Shown here one piece after another: positions 32,125 through 43,302 of a DNA stretch of 64,000 nucleotides. The translations under genes were made by a program, and so were the position numbers. The first letter of the stretch is position 1. Each line of letters opens with the position of its first letter. Origin of the DNA: Cepaea nemoralis (lineage: Eukaryota > Mollusca > Gastropoda > Stylommatophora > Helicidae); the NCBI GenBank assembly GCA_014155875.1, contig JACEFZ010018303.1:1246001-1310000 (forward strand). Reading direction: 5' to 3'. The notes beneath the pieces are model-generated. The model had not been told where the DNA came from. It made no database searches and saw only the letters and a program-made list of their open reading frames with translations.

Positions 32125-33110
32125 AATTCGATGTATGTATCAGTTCAGTTATCAGTTATCAGTTGGGGTATCTTCGTTGCACTCCGGACATGTCCATAGG
32201 TGCTCAGATCCTCCCCCCAGCATATGCATCAGCGTCCGGTGGCTAATAGTGCCAGTTCTGTGTTGGTTGACGAGGCACTTTGTTTTCCCGATGTACCTCT
32301 CGCGTCTGGCTGTGCCGATTCTTACTCCCAGGTCTTTCATCCTGGACAGCGATGTGGAATCACTGACGTCAAAATCCTCTGTTCTCGCCAAATCTTTAAG
32401 GACGTTAATAACATCGGCACGATCCATGGGCTGGCCATCTACAGGTGGTGCAGAGCCAGCCAGTTTGTCAGCTCGTTCATTTCCCTCGACTCCCGCATGT
32501 CCCGGGACGAAGATGAAGGTGACTTTACGGACAACAGACTTCCGCAGCGATTCAGTCCACTGTCTACGTACAGATCCAGCTTCGACCTTCTGAATCATGC
32601 TCATTGAATCACTTAGTACACACACGTTGGTATAATGCTGTGATACCAGCCATATGAAAGCCTGTGTAACTGCCATCACCTCCATCGTCATGCTGCTCGT
32701 GGTCATAGAGTGGGCACCACTGGATTCTTGAACGGTTCGGCCCGATGAACGGGATGTAAAAACCCACGCACTTCTCTGCTGCTTTACAACAGATCCATCT
32801 GTATAGATGAGCACTTCGAGGCTATCTGAGTGTTCATAGATGAGCGCGTTAACTTCTGCATTGACAGCGGCAGGGTTCTGCTCTCTGCACCGTCTGTCGA
32901 GTGTGATAATGCAGGAGAAAGTGCACTTAAAGGCTGGAGGCACCGGCACCCATTCCTTACCGGGGTTGATACTGGTAAGACTGCAGACCTGTCTGACGAC
33001 ATCTTCGCCCGACCCATCCATGATTTGCCCCTCTTTAGCCTGTCACCCTTTTCTCTGAATATAGCGTCATGCAGAGGGTGCTGCTCATCTGCACTTATTT
33101 TTAAGTATGC
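32125..33110 (-). mobile_element. RNase H-bearing LINE, 5'-truncated
   Basis: 3' part of the same LINE family as 14435-15788, inserted in the minisatellite. Its minus-strand 3' end near 32125-32155 is a short repeat tail (ATAACTG type). Upstream of the RNase H frame, remnants of LKRGKS and ADEQHPLHD match the corresponding part of the 14.8 kb copy. Confidence 0.75.
32152..33021 (-). CDS. LINE RNase H domain with C-terminal Cys motif
   Basis: 289 open codons from an internal Met; the true protein would start far upstream in the missing RT. The RNase H acidic residues are all in one frame: VLIYTDGSVV (about residue 93), TMEVMAVTQAF (Glu, about 132), VCVLSDSMSMIQK (Asp, about 155) and GHAGVEGNERADKLAG (Asp, about 205). 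The C-terminus has QHRTGTISHRTL and SEHLWTCPECNED, a Cys pair that the 15 kb copy has lost. RNase H removes the RNA strand of the RNA-DNA hybrid during LINE replication. Only the 3' end of the element is present, so it cannot move on its own. Confidence 0.85.
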   Translation of the reverse strand: MDGSGEDVVRQVCSLTSINPGKEWVPVPPAFKCTFSCIITLDRRCREQNPAAVNAEVNALIYEHSDSLEVLIYTDGSVVKQQRSAWVFTSRSSGRTVQESSGAHSMTTSSMTMEVMAVTQAFIWLVSQHYTNVCVLSDSMSMIQKVEAGSVRRQWTESLRKSVVRKVTFIFVPGHAGVEGNERADKLAGSAPPVDGQPMDRADVINVLKDLARTEDFDVSDSTSLSRMKDLGVRIGTARRERYIGKTKCLVNQHRTGTISHRTLMHMLGGGSEHLWTCPECNEDTPTDN

Positions 33111-33129
33111 ACGAGCTCTCCAGATCTTG

Positions 33130-33162
33130 ATCGATGTCTGTCTGCCTGTCTGTCTGTCTGTC

Positions 33163-33203
<41 letters not shown>

Positions 33204-33445
33204 GGCAGGCAGACAGGCAGGCAGACAGGCAGATAGATCGATCGGGAACGGGAGCTTATATTACTACTTATATGAATTAAATGAGATGCTCCCCACCAGG
33301 GCCTGGGCGAAGTCGGGCCGGGTCGGACAGACAGACAGACAGACAGATAGTCGGGAATGGGAGCTTATATGACTACTTATATGAATTAAATGATTTGCTC
33401 CCCATCAGGGTCTGGGCGAAGCCGGGCCGGGTCAGACAGACAGAT

Positions 33446-33476
<31 letters not shown>

Positions 33477-33601
33477 TAGATAGTCGGGAACGGGAGCTTA
33501 TATGACTACTTATATGAATTAAATGAGATGCTAACCACCAGGAGCTGGGCGAAGCCGGGCCGGGTCAGACAGACAGCAGACGGACAGACAGGCAGACAGG
33601 C

Positions 33602-33686
<85 letters not shown>

Positions 33687-33800
33687 CATACATAGATACA
33701 TAGATACATAGATACATAGATACATAGATAGATACATAGATAGATACATAGATAGATAGATCCCCGCCAGAGCCTGGGAGAAGCCGGGCCGGGCAGCTAG
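33130..33800 (-). repeat. CAGA/GATA microsatellites with CGGCTTCGCCCAG units
   Basis: About four copies of the 85-bp unit (GGGAACGGGAGC ... CTGGGCGAAGCCGGGCCGG) alternate with CAGA, GATA and TACATAGA runs, the same organisation as at 5164-5700. The start (33132-33152) has CTGT and then CAGA runs meeting head to head. Confidence 0.85.
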
Positions 33801-33802
33801 TT

Positions 33803-34241
33803 CAATTATAACTTTGAAAGACTAAAACATTATTTGAGTTTCTAAACTGTAGTGCCATTACAACTATTTGAGTTTCTAAACTCTAGTACCATTATAACTT
33901 AGAAAGACTGAAACAGCATTTGAGTCTCTAAACTCTAGCATCATTATAACTTTGAAAGACTGAAACAGTATTTGAGTTTATAAACTATAGTACCATTATA
34001 ACTCTAGAAGATTTGAGTTTCTAAACTCTAGTACCATTATAACTTTGAAAGACTGAAACAGTATTTGAGTCTCTAAACTCTAGTACCATTATAACTTTGG
34101 AAGACTAAGACAGTATTTTAAATTCTAAACTCTAGTACCATTATAACTATTTGAGTTCATGAACTCTAGTACCATTACAATTTTGAAAGACTAAAACAGT
34201 ATTTGAGTTTCTAAACTTTAGTACTATTGTAATTATGGAAG
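33803..34241. repeat. 52-bp minisatellite, middle part
   Basis: About eight diverged units with CTCTAGTACCATTATAACTTT and GAAAGACTGAAACAGTATT words; some units are shortened to about 35 bp. It ends at the solo LTR insertion (34242) and resumes at 35716. Confidence 0.9.
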
Positions 34242-34349
34242 TGTCGCTTGTCGTCCCGGGAGGAACGTGGAATCAACAAGCACACCTTTAAGATCCTTAT
34301 ACTTGGGAATATATTGACACTTTTGTCTACACTCCTCCGTTCTGTCTTC

Positions 34350-34447
<98 letters not shown>

Positions 34448-35715
34448 CCTTCATAACATACCCTGACAACAGTTTCCTCCAACAATTAATAAAATATTTA
34501 TTGTTGAAAACTATGTCAGTTGTATGTATTGAATGTGTATTTGTAATTTGTAGTGTCTTCTATTGTGAGTGCAAGATAGGACTCTGAATGTCTCTGCTTC
34601 GTATCAGATCTCTCATCGTCATACGGCCAAGCCACAAGACATCACACAAATAAATGGACAGCTCTCACACTGGATGCTCCGTTCTGCTTGAGTCTGGACG
34701 TAATCCGATATTGGGAAAATGTTCACAGTTGGATCACCGTAAAATATTGCGATTATGATAAGTTTGAATTTAGCATTGTTCCTTTTCTTGGAAGATAGTA
34801 AAATCCATCCCGAAAAAACACATCGCCACTGTCCAACATTGTCTAGTGCTACTGTAAACATTCTACACACTGTCTCTAGTTAGTAAAGTTTTATATTTAT
34901 CCACAGTGCAAATGCATGCAGTTTTAGGTCTCCCTGCTTTCAACAGGTTAACGTTTTTTGTTTCATGTACGTGCTTTACTTGTATATTCTTTTGTGTATA
35001 CAGAGTTCGTTATTTGACGTTAAGGTATCTCTTCTCACGTTAGAACATGTCTATGTTCTTGGTAGTTCTAGGTAGGTATTTTATCTGTCCACATGAAGTT
35101 AATTTATTTCCTCTTCTCTGTACCTGTCAGGAGTTTTCACGGAACCTTATATAATTCTATGTTAGTCCCTGAATTGAAATACACAAACGCAGATGCGATA
35201 ATATCCCATCGCCTTTAAACAATAAGGGACGTATATTTCTTTCCGAAATAACGGACACATAGATAATCTCCGCCCAGTTTGGGAGCACACACTTATCACC
35301 AAAAACAAGTTTACACTATTTATACTCAGTGTCCAATTCTCCGTTGTTTTTGATCCACAATCAAATTTTCACATCAAAAGTCTGTGAAGTCACGTATTCG
35401 TTAGTTGCCCGCTCCGTTCCGTTCCTCCGCTGGTTCCCGCGTTCACCACTCGTCGTACATCAAAGAGTTCTAACTCTTTGATCACCGTCTTCGTGTGTTC
35501 CCCCGCCCCGATGTCTCCGCGTTGCTTTGTCCGTTGAAGTCGGTGGTCAATGACTCCTCACACTGTATCCTATTTTTATACCATTCGGTCAATGATCTTT
35601 AATTTATCCTCATCTCAGACTGAAGTACTCGATTGTTAACCATCCTCATACATTGCAATTAATCTTACTATTCTAGTTTATCATGGAATCACTAAACTCA
35701 CAGTATCCCGTGACA
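34242..35715 (-). mobile_element. Solo LTR or small LTR element
   Basis: Begins TGTCGC and ends GTGACA, flanked by a 5-bp duplication GGAAG (34237-34241, 35716-35720) inside the minisatellite. The ends are inverted-repeat-like (TGTCGC...CCCGGGA against TCCCGTGACA). In minus orientation a TATA-like GGTATAAAAATAGG is near 35570, followed by a GC-rich stretch as expected at an LTR transcription start. It contains a long (CT)n run (34351-34442). No coding region or internal LTR pair is seen, so a solo LTR of 1474 bp is the simplest reading. Confidence 0.7.
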
Positions 35716-35720
35716 GGAAG

Positions 35721-36030
35721 ACAAATAGTATTTGAGTCACTAAACTCTAGTACCATTATAACATTGAAAGACTAAAATGGTATTTAAGTCTCTACACTCT
35801 AGTTCCACTGTAGCTTGGAAAGTTCAGGTTTAATGTTTAGATTTAATACTCATCTTCTTTAAGTTCAACTAATAATCATTTAACGATTAAAGAACACATG
35901 TTGTCCTATTTTGATTATCCACATTCAATCAAGTATAAGGGCCAGTTGTTTCCTGAATTTATTTTTGAAACCATTTTGATGCTACCATCGTAGTGATATG
36001 ACCACATGACCAACCGAGTGATATAAGAAT
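35721..36030. repeat. Minisatellite remnant and dispersed repeat
   Basis: 35721-35825 carries two more units of the 52-bp array. 35870-36020 matches 45940-46100 (AAAGAACACATGTTGTCC, GGGCCAGTTGTTTCCTG, ATGCTACCATCGTAGTGATAT). The latter is a dispersed repeat of unknown type. Confidence 0.7.
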
Positions 36031-36429
36031 GTGGGGCTAACATCATATACCCAACACACCGCAAGGCATGTACAATGTCCTTTAGACACATTCGTTATCT
36101 ACATGTTATACATTGTCATAATGAGACTATAACAAATGTACACAGGACAAACTGAAAGGAAGCTGTAAGTAAAAGTTACCAGCCACAAAATCATACCCCA
36201 AACACTGGCCTTCCTTCATTTGAAAACCATTAAGATGCCAAAAATGTCATTTCCACTAGTGGCATGATCTATGTAACTTACATGGCTAAACAATGAATAA
36301 TACTTTAAATTATGAGAGCAATGACATTTATGAGAGTGATGAAAACAAAATCTATTATGCTTGACAACCCATTATGGCATCAAATATTCAACAAATTCAA
36401 CAAAAACAGTCATCCACATAATATTTCTG
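36031..36429. other. Stretch without a recognisable gene
   Basis: AT-rich, with several short near-repeats around ATGAGAGCAATGACATTTATG; no coding region is seen. The LINE 5' leader probably begins near its right end. Confidence 0.35.
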
Positions 36430-36996
36430 ACACCAGCATGTGCAGGACAGCATGGCCAGATAAAAGCGTTCATTCTTAAACTTTCAGTTGCTGACTGTAG
36501 CTGATCGGGTCATTCGCACTGCGAGCGCTAACAAGTCAAGTCGCATTATTCTGTCAAGAAGCCTGATCAGCGGGAAAATGTCACGTGGAAAGTCCAACAA
36601 CAAGAAACACGCTGTTGCCAAGATGTACAGCGTGGGAGCCGACAACAAGAAGAAGAACGCCGTGAGCCCACCTGCTAGCTGCATCAAAGAGCCTGATACT
36701 ACGCCGATTACTGAAGCTACCACGAGGGAGAAGATTGACAGTCCAACACAGTCAAGAACCAAGACAGCAGAGAAGGAGAAAGACACCAGAGTCGGAAACA
36801 CCGACTCAAAAACAGTCCGATGGGTTGTCAAGCGGATTCCTGTGGAGCTGACAGATGAAGAAATCCTAAAGCAGCTACGTGAAGAGAATCTTTACATCCG
36901 ATTCTTGAAGGCGTAGCGGCTCCTCACCTACTCCAAGATACTTACAACCTTGGCAGTAGTGACGTCGGAGGGCAGCGAAATGCCGATCACAGTATC
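36430..36996 (+). pseudogene. LINE ORF1, 5' half
   Basis: Open frame 36488-36916; the likely start is Met at 36578 (MSRGKSNNKKHAVAK). It is Lys/Ser/Thr-rich at first, then VRWVVKRIPVELTDEEIL (36808-36870), which resembles the start of the RNA-binding region of LINE ORF1 proteins. A TAG stops it at 36914, but the same frame stays open beyond it and reaches 36996. There the LTR element has inserted, and the frame continues at 44049 once one GTATC copy is discounted. ORF1 proteins bind LINE RNA and chaperone nucleic acids. Confidence 0.7.
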
Positions 36997-37729
36997 TGTC
37001 ATGTAGCTTATTCCCGGCTCGTCTATTCAGTCACAAGGACAGATGTAAGCAGGAACATGTAACAAAGGAGAATATCAAATAAGCCAATGTCCTTGCCATT
37101 GTCGTCAGTGTTTATTATTGGAAGTCATCGCCGCCGTTTATACAATCAATTACAAACAGGTGCGGGCTGACATGCGATGATTCTAAATCAATTTAGACAA
37201 AGTTCAACACTACAAAATATCTCCTACACAATAGTTATCTCTAATCCCCAACTTATGGCCTGGCTTGACCTTGGCATCGGGCACGTGCTGTGCTCCACTG
37301 CCGTTCACTCGGCGTACAGATTATCGAGCGTGACTGGCTTGTGTAATTAGCCGCTCCACTTGGGCGACGCACTTTTGCCTCAGGTTGAAGTATCTTTGCA
37401 ACCTTGGAGTAATGTCAACTTCATGTCGCTTGACTTCTGTACTCATTTCACAACCGTCTTTGACGAAGACCCTGGCAATATTGATTCTGTCTCGCCGCGT
37501 CTCCTCCGTGTACCACACAACTCGTGTCACGTGATACGTAACTTCTCGAAGTCACTTCCCTTTGTCCCTCATCATCATCTGTTGCTTACCGACTTCTCTC
37601 AACTTAATTGTGTGTTCTTTGTTCATAGTGATCATGTGAACGGTTATCACTATGCCAATTCTTCTTCTCTTGTAAACATGTTCTTACTCTATAAGTTTAC
37701 CGCTGTCTACCTCATATCGGTCCATGGCA
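36997..37729 (-). repeat. 3' LTR, 733 bp
   Basis: Downstream LTR of the minus-strand element. The outer terminus reads TGTCATG here where the other LTR has TGCCATG, a single change in the terminal repeat. Confidence 0.9.
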
Positions 37730-37752
37730 TTATGCCCCCCCCCCATTTTTTG
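37730..37752 (-). promoter_or_regulatory. Polypurine tract
   Basis: On the minus strand AAAAAATGGGGGGGGGG followed by CATAA runs up to the 3' LTR. It is purine-rich and correctly placed. Confidence 0.6.
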
Positions 37753-40314
37753 AAAATGTTGTAGCCATTTTCACAGTCTATTTGGTTTTTCAATGCCATG
37801 ACATGAAGCGATATGAGTAGTCAGTTTATTACTCTATACTATATTGTTGTATTTCCACAACCCTATTCTGTCTGATAATATGATAGCATGGCATTCCATT
37901 AATCATTGCAGAAAATGAAAAAAAAATTATTATGTTCAGGCACGCCCTATCAATCTACTTTCCGCGCAGACGACGTGTTGCCAACCTATGGGGGGGGGGG
38001 GGGTTGGGTCTAACATACTATGAGCTTCATAAGGTCCCGTGGCCTCCCCATAGTAGTCCCTCATTTGCCCTATAGACAAGCAACCTCAAACCTATCAAGG
38101 CCATTACGCCCGAATGAGGGGATATGCGTGGTTAATAGGTACCATTACCATCTATATTATTATTTATATATGGTATCGTGGAATATGAGCAATATGTACA
38201 TGACTTTTTGTACCGCTGTACTTCTCAGTTGTCATTTGGGTTTACTGTGTGACGTAATCCTTTAATACTCATAGATGGGGTTATTGCATACGCCCTTGTT
38301 TGCTTGCGGTCTACTTATAATAGTTCATTTGTCTAGGGTGATTACTTCTTCTTCGTGAAAGATGTCATTTCGTCTTATAACCGCAAGTTCATCTTATTGC
38401 CGATATAGATCTATCTTGTAGACTCATTTACCAATATCTTTGTGTCTGTCAAAGTTTATAAAACTTTGATCTTCTATTTCCCCTGCTGGTTGATGTTGAA
38501 CTACTTTCTGTTACTTGCGTTCTTTTTCCTGGTGAAATGTTTCTTTCCGTCTCTATGTTTCTTCATTTCACTCCCATGCCGTCTTTTAGCCTTATGTTGG
38601 TATGCTAGACCCGTTCAGTGTTGAACAATAGAGATGTACCTTAAGATATATGTACATTTGTATGCATGATCATCTCTATTATGGAATATGTCAATCAATG
38701 AATAAAATTATCATCAATAAATTTCATTGACATATCTGAGATTTTCATGCAATATTATCCACTGACAGCAAATTAAAAATGTGACATTGATTTACATTAT
38801 CAATGTGCTTATATGTTGTATCATTAAAATTAAATACTACCATCCACTCGTGTCATATGTTGCAACTTTGTTTCTTGACCGTTGTCATTTCATGTTGTAT
38901 TTATTGCCACCGTTGTTATAATTTATGATTTGTGTCTCTTGCTTTAGTCTTGGTTGGTTTTTCTCTTATCTTTTATTATTGCTGCAAAAGATACATTATT
39001 AAGTCCTCACAACTCTGCATATGTAAAAAAATTTCCACATGAACAATAATGTGTATGAAAACTTATATACCCCAATGGCACAACGATATATTGTTATCAT
39101 CATTGTAATATGTGTGATGATATGTTTACCGGTGATTATACCATGGTGTATTATGGCTTGCCGTTGCCTCGGACCTAATCACCGTAGCCTGTGTCGACAT
39201 CATTAGGTCTCTGATGACATCAGTGTTCTCGTTGTACTTGTGGTTGATATTGTTGTCGTCTGTTGGAATATTCTCAATCCTCACCTTTGCTGTGTTCTAT
39301 TTTCGATACCGTAGGTTTCTCTCGCTTGGTATCTGAAACTTGGCTCTTATACATGGATTGGCTGATAGCTTACTCATCATGAATGGAACATGCAATATGA
39401 TAATTTACAGCTGATCGATGGAATATGCAATATGACAATTTACATCTGATTGATGGAATATGCAACATGACAGATGAATTCATATTATCAATCATTAAAC
39501 CTACTAGCACTCAATTATTTAACCATGGGTGTGGTTGGTCCTACTTGTTTAACCTGGGCTGGTTTTTTCCGCTAGCTCGTTTGTGCTGGTTTAATGCCCT
39601 AGGATTGTAGACCTGGAATGCTACCTTTTCCAGATATGTGGATGGATTTACGGTGGTGCTTGCACGGTTCCAGAACTTTTTCATTCGTCTTCTGCGCATT
39701 CTGGTAGTTAATAAAAATGTAAAAAATATGTACATATCTGACTCTTACTAATTAATTAAGTACAATGTCACATTGACTGCTGATATCTGTACTCATTCTA
39801 TACGGCAGTTCAGAGTTTTAAGTAATATTTGGATGACTGTGTCTCCTTGTTACCCTTAGTGTACTCTGAATATACTTTTTTAAGTTATATCTTTACCGCA
39901 TAGTCTCCCTTCTATGTAATGAAGTTAAAAAGTTTTTTTTTTGTATATGTAGTGTGGATTGTGTATGTAGTGGATCGTAATGTATTTAGTTGTAAATGTA
40001 TTGTCTTGGTGAATAACAAGACAACTTAAGATGGTAAGTAAATTGAATGTCGAATGTATATCTAAAGAGATCTTTCTTCTATTAATGTTAATTATGTTTC
40101 CTAGATGTGTGTCATGGTGATGTTTAATTTATTTCCAGAAATAATTTAAATCATAAGGTACTTTTGGTCAGATGTTCATGTGTATACATCAAAATTACCT
40201 TAATTAATATCACAGTTTTAAATATAGTAAAATAACTCTTGTTATTCCATTGAACTGCTATTGACCTGTGTAGATTATAGGCTGTTTATATGCAGTTCAA
40301 TGTATCTTTCGTCG
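37753..40314 (-). other. Noncoding internal region of the LTR element
   Basis: About 2.5 kb where RT, RNase H and integrase would be expected, but no frame longer than about 80 codons and no pol motif is seen on the minus strand. It contains a poly-G run at 37992-38004. The region is AT-rich. Confidence 0.6.
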
Positions 40315-40419
40315 TTATCTTTTGATATCATGTTTGTCTAATTTTTGTCTTTTGTCTTTTATTTCATCTTCTGATAAGCCTATACCTTTTAAATATCTTT
40401 CCCAGTTGGTTACTTTCAT
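40315..40419 (-). CDS. Small hypothetical protein, 34 residues
   Basis: ATG at 40419-40417, stop TAA at 40315. The sequence is hydrophilic and probably helical (starts MKVTNWERYL, ends KHDIKR). It starts only 10 bp after the end of the tail frame, in another frame. It could be a displaced end of that protein or chance; no homology is recognised. Confidence 0.25.
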   Translation of the reverse strand: MKVTNWERYLKGIGLSEDEIKDKRQKLDKHDIKR

Positions 40420-40428
40420 TTTTTGTAT

Positions 40429-40866
40429 TCATTTCTTTATTTTTACCTCTGATACTCCTGCTTTTTTCCACGTTTCTATTGGTTTGTCAGTTTTGGTATA
40501 GCATACCTTAGTTATTTTTGGTGGGGTATTCTCTTGCCACCCTGATTCAGTATAATCGAATGTATCATTTTGTGGGGGTGTTACCTTATTTTTTTTTGAT
40601 TTTACCGGCTGAGGTAGATCTTCTTCTTCCTTAGAAGGTGAATTAGATATATCCCCTGAATCTGGGAGATATTTTTGTGCAGCACATGCAACTCCGTTTT
40701 GTGCTTTTTCTGTTTTTGTATTTCTACATTTGTTTGTTTTCTCTTTTACATATGGACCTATGATTTGTTTTACTGTTACTGTGCTTTCCCTAAATGATGG
40801 ATTCAATTTACTAAACTTTTCTATTGCGAAGGTTACTTTGTCTTCTTCTTCCTTGCTTAATTCCTC
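40429..40866 (-). CDS. Tail frame after protease, function unknown
   Basis: Same frame as the protease, directly after a single TGA (40867-40869). The frame is open from EELSKEEEDK to the stop at 40429. It is rich in E, K, T and P, with no recognised domain. Either the TGA is a recent mutation or it is read through to give a longer protease-tail product. The frame's low-complexity, charged content gives no functional hint. Confidence 0.45.
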   Translation of the reverse strand, partial: EELSKEEEDKVTFAIEKFSKLNPSFRESTVTVKQIIGPYVKEKTNKCRNTKTEKAQNGVACAAQKYLPDSGDISNSPSKEEEDLPQPVKSKKNKVTPPQNDTFDYTESGWQENTPPKITKVCYTKTDKPIETWKKAGVSEVKIKK

Positions 40867-41367
40867 TCAGAAGGATAGTGACTTCCAGTACATATTCGTA
40901 TCTGTTAGCCATCTAGGTAGGTTATCTGTGTCTGGACTGTCATCGTCGTTCCTTGATGAGTATTGTTGGGCCGCTTTTTGCTGGTCACTATTGTCATTTG
41001 TTTTAGGTGTGTCGGTTGGTGTCGCTTGTCGAGTGAGTTCGTTATCTTCTTTTTCTTCTTCGGATCTTTGTGCTCTGGTCACGGCATTTGCTACTATATC
41101 TTTTACGTGTGGTATGTTGCCTATGATTAGTCCAGCGCACGGGTCCGGTAGTACCGCTGCTTTTAATCTGCCTGTATAATATTGGCTATTGATTGGGATC
41201 CATGCTATGTCATACGTTTCGATGTTTCCACCAACAGTTCGACACTTAATTTTTTCTCCTGTGTAGTCTTTGGTTTTAACTAGTTGTTGTTTCACCCCGA
41301 CTAGCGATGCTCCGGAATCTCGTAGGCATGTGGTTATTATCCCGCTGACAACTGCCTTTTTGGGATT
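40867..41367 (-). CDS. Retrotransposon aspartic protease
   Basis: Open after the TAA at 41368-41370 with no ATG before the active site, as expected if entered by frameshift from Gag. The active site DSGAS is at 41319-41305, with LRDSGASLVGVK around it. KCRTVGGNIETYDIAW and DPCAGLIIGNIPHVKD match the corresponding blocks of the Gag-protease at 970-2868 almost word for word, as does the DYTG motif. A Gln/Asp/Ser-rich tail runs to TGA at 40867-40869. It would cleave the fusion protein. The closest relatives in the window are the proteases at 2.2 kb (plus) and 24.6 kb (minus). Confidence 0.8.
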   Translation of the reverse strand, partial: NPKKAVVSGIITTCLRDSGASLVGVKQQLVKTKDYTGEKIKCRTVGGNIETYDIAWIPINSQYYTGRLKAAVLPDPCAGLIIGNIPHVKDIVANAVTRAQRSEEEKEDNELTRQATPTDTPKTNDNSDQQKAAQQYSSRNDDDSPDTDNLPRWLTDTNMYWKSLSF

Positions 41368-41810
41368 TTAGACCCCCGTTTAGGATCGTTGCTGTATTTA
41401 CGTTTTGTATTGTTGTCTTTTTTGCTGTCTTGCTGATTTTTATTCTTAGGTCTTTTTATGTTCTTTTTATTTAGTGTGTTTGTTGTGGTTATTTGCTTCA
41501 GTCTACAATATTTTGCGTCGTGACCAAAGCTATGACAAAGATGACATTTTGTTGGTTTGATGTTATTGTCTTGTGTGATCGGTACTTTTCTCTTCTTGTC
41601 AGTATTGGTTTTGTCTCTTTCGCCAGGTAGTTTTCCACTACTTTGTTTATTTTCTGATTCCCTAGGTTTTTTAGTATTTTCTTTGTTTTCTTTTATCTGA
41701 TTTCGAACTTTTACGATTTTGTTTTGTCCCAATGTTAATAGTGTAATTCCACTGGACCAGAATTTTCGTATGTATATTGTATTGAAGACATGTTTGGTGA
41801 ATATGCTCAA
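41337..41810 (-). CDS. Short basic Gag (nucleocapsid-like)
   Basis: 157 codons. Residues 30-88 are Lys/Glu/Asn-rich. C89, C92, H97, C102 (CHLCHSFGHDAKYC) form one canonical CCHC knuckle, followed by a very basic tail to the stop at 41337. No capsid-like region is visible here or in the 1.5 kb leader, so this Gag is much shorter than the roughly 400-700 residues usual for Gypsy elements. It may bind and package the element's RNA into particles built by another element. The protease frame overlaps its end in the -1 frame. Confidence 0.75.
   Translation of the reverse strand: MSIFTKHVFNTIYIRKFWSSGITLLTLGQNKIVKVRNQIKENKENTKKPRESENKQSSGKLPGERDKTNTDKKRKVPITQDNNIKPTKCHLCHSFGHDAKYCRLKQITTTNTLNKKNIKRPKNKNQQDSKKDNNTKRKYSNDPKRGSKIPKRQLSAG
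41358..41364 (-). promoter_or_regulatory. Candidate -1 ribosomal frameshift site CCCAAAA
   Basis: In the Gag frame the minus strand reads AT-C CCA AAA AGG, a textbook X XXY YYZ heptamer. Slipping back one base gives CCC AAA AAG, which enters the protease frame. That frame has its last stop (TAA, 41368-41370) just upstream of the heptamer. The Gag frame stops eight codons downstream (41337-41339). The geometry is what a -1 site needs. A possible short stem (AGGCA...TGCCT) follows at once. Use is inferred, not shown. Confidence 0.6.
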
Positions 41811-43302
41811 CTACTCTGGTAAGAATGTGATGTATTAGTAGTCCAATGTATCAATAGTATATAGCATATGCTGTTTTTGATTATGTGATGAATGATGGTG
41901 TGCTTATTTAGAGCTTATTGTTGTGACGTTATTGAATGATACTCACAAATAGAAGTAACCTTTGCGTGGAGTTATCGTGGTGTCACAAGGTTTTAAATAT
42001 TACACCAGAAAAGATAGATGATAGATACTATGAGTGGTATAATGTCTATATATGAAATATACTATCTTAATTTCCCAGCACTGGAATGTTCAGGACATGT
42101 GTGTGATGCCCGTGGATCTTGTTCTTAATCAATGAGAGTTATTATTGAGATCTTTAGTTAATTCATAAATTATCTCAATACTCTTGCTTGATGTAAGTTG
42201 AACACCTATAATGGAGAAAATGACAAAAACCTGTGGAGAAAATAATCAAATATCCCCTCTAAACAGCCGCACAAAATGATACAAACACAGTCAGACAATT
42301 TCACTCGCCTGATGTCTTGTTGCTGCTGCTGTGTTGCGGTTCTTCACTGGTCCGGCATCTTCCTTCCAGTAGTTGAGGTCTTGAGTGTTGATCGTTGACG
42401 AAGGCTCAAACTTCAGATAGATCTGTCAGGAAATTCTGGCCTTCTCTGTAACTTGAGTGGGGAAAAGTTTAATATCATGTCGATTCACTGTGGTGATGTC
42501 GTGTTATTGTTCTGGACTGAATCGGTATGTTGACTTCGGTTGTTTAAGTTGTTTCATGTTAGTTGGAGACCAAAGTTGAATTTTAGAAATATGTCTTGAA
42601 AAAATTTTGATTCTTGAATCCAGGTGAAAATAACTTTGTATACTAATGCTAGATGGTTTCTACCCTTCTTCCACGTGTAGTTGTTATCATCTTCGCCGTC
42701 TTGAGTTATTTGATTGAAATTTTGATTGTCCCACAAAGTCGACTCAATTATCGCACTTCCTACTACTTATATAACTGTAGTTATGAGATTTCAGTCAAAA
42801 TTCAGCCATCATTGTTGTTTTGATATATTGTCTTGTATGATGCGTTTTAACAGTTGACAGGAATGTCTATTAGCACTTTGAAGAACTGATCATGTGCTGT
42901 CGTTGTATTTGTGGGTTCACTTTCTTGACTCTTTTTCTTTTCACTTGTTGAATGTCTTCAGGTAATTAATAAGTCTTTCTTTCTAGACTTGTTGACACTA
43001 AGTTCATTGACACTCGTGAATGTCTTTAAGAGTTTATTTGGAGTTCACAACCCAAGTGTTTTCTCAGCCAGGGTCAATATTTGTCACAATTGGTATTTCA
43101 TTTGTTGTGTTCAGCGTCGTGGCTTAAATGTTCATATTGTATAGAGATATTAACGCCATGCTTTGATAGCTGAACCTGTTTGTTGATGACTTTATTCAAA
43201 AATTGCAATGGTGTCCAAGGTGACCTTCCTTGTTCTTTGTTTGAATGTTACCGAATTTTCTTGAAGATAACTCTTATTTTGGTGCTCCTGCTTTATTATA
43301 TT
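41811..43302 (-). other. Leader of the LTR element
   Basis: About 1.5 kb between the PBS and the short Gag. No capsid-like reading frame is seen on the minus strand; the only frame of note is 60 codons (42736-42554) without a recognised motif. Confidence 0.5.

Noticed and set aside
37360..37764. Plus-strand frame of 134 codons, repeated at 43679-44155
   Set aside because: Lies inside the LTRs of a minus-strand element; duplication of the frame follows from LTR identity, and no domain is recognised.
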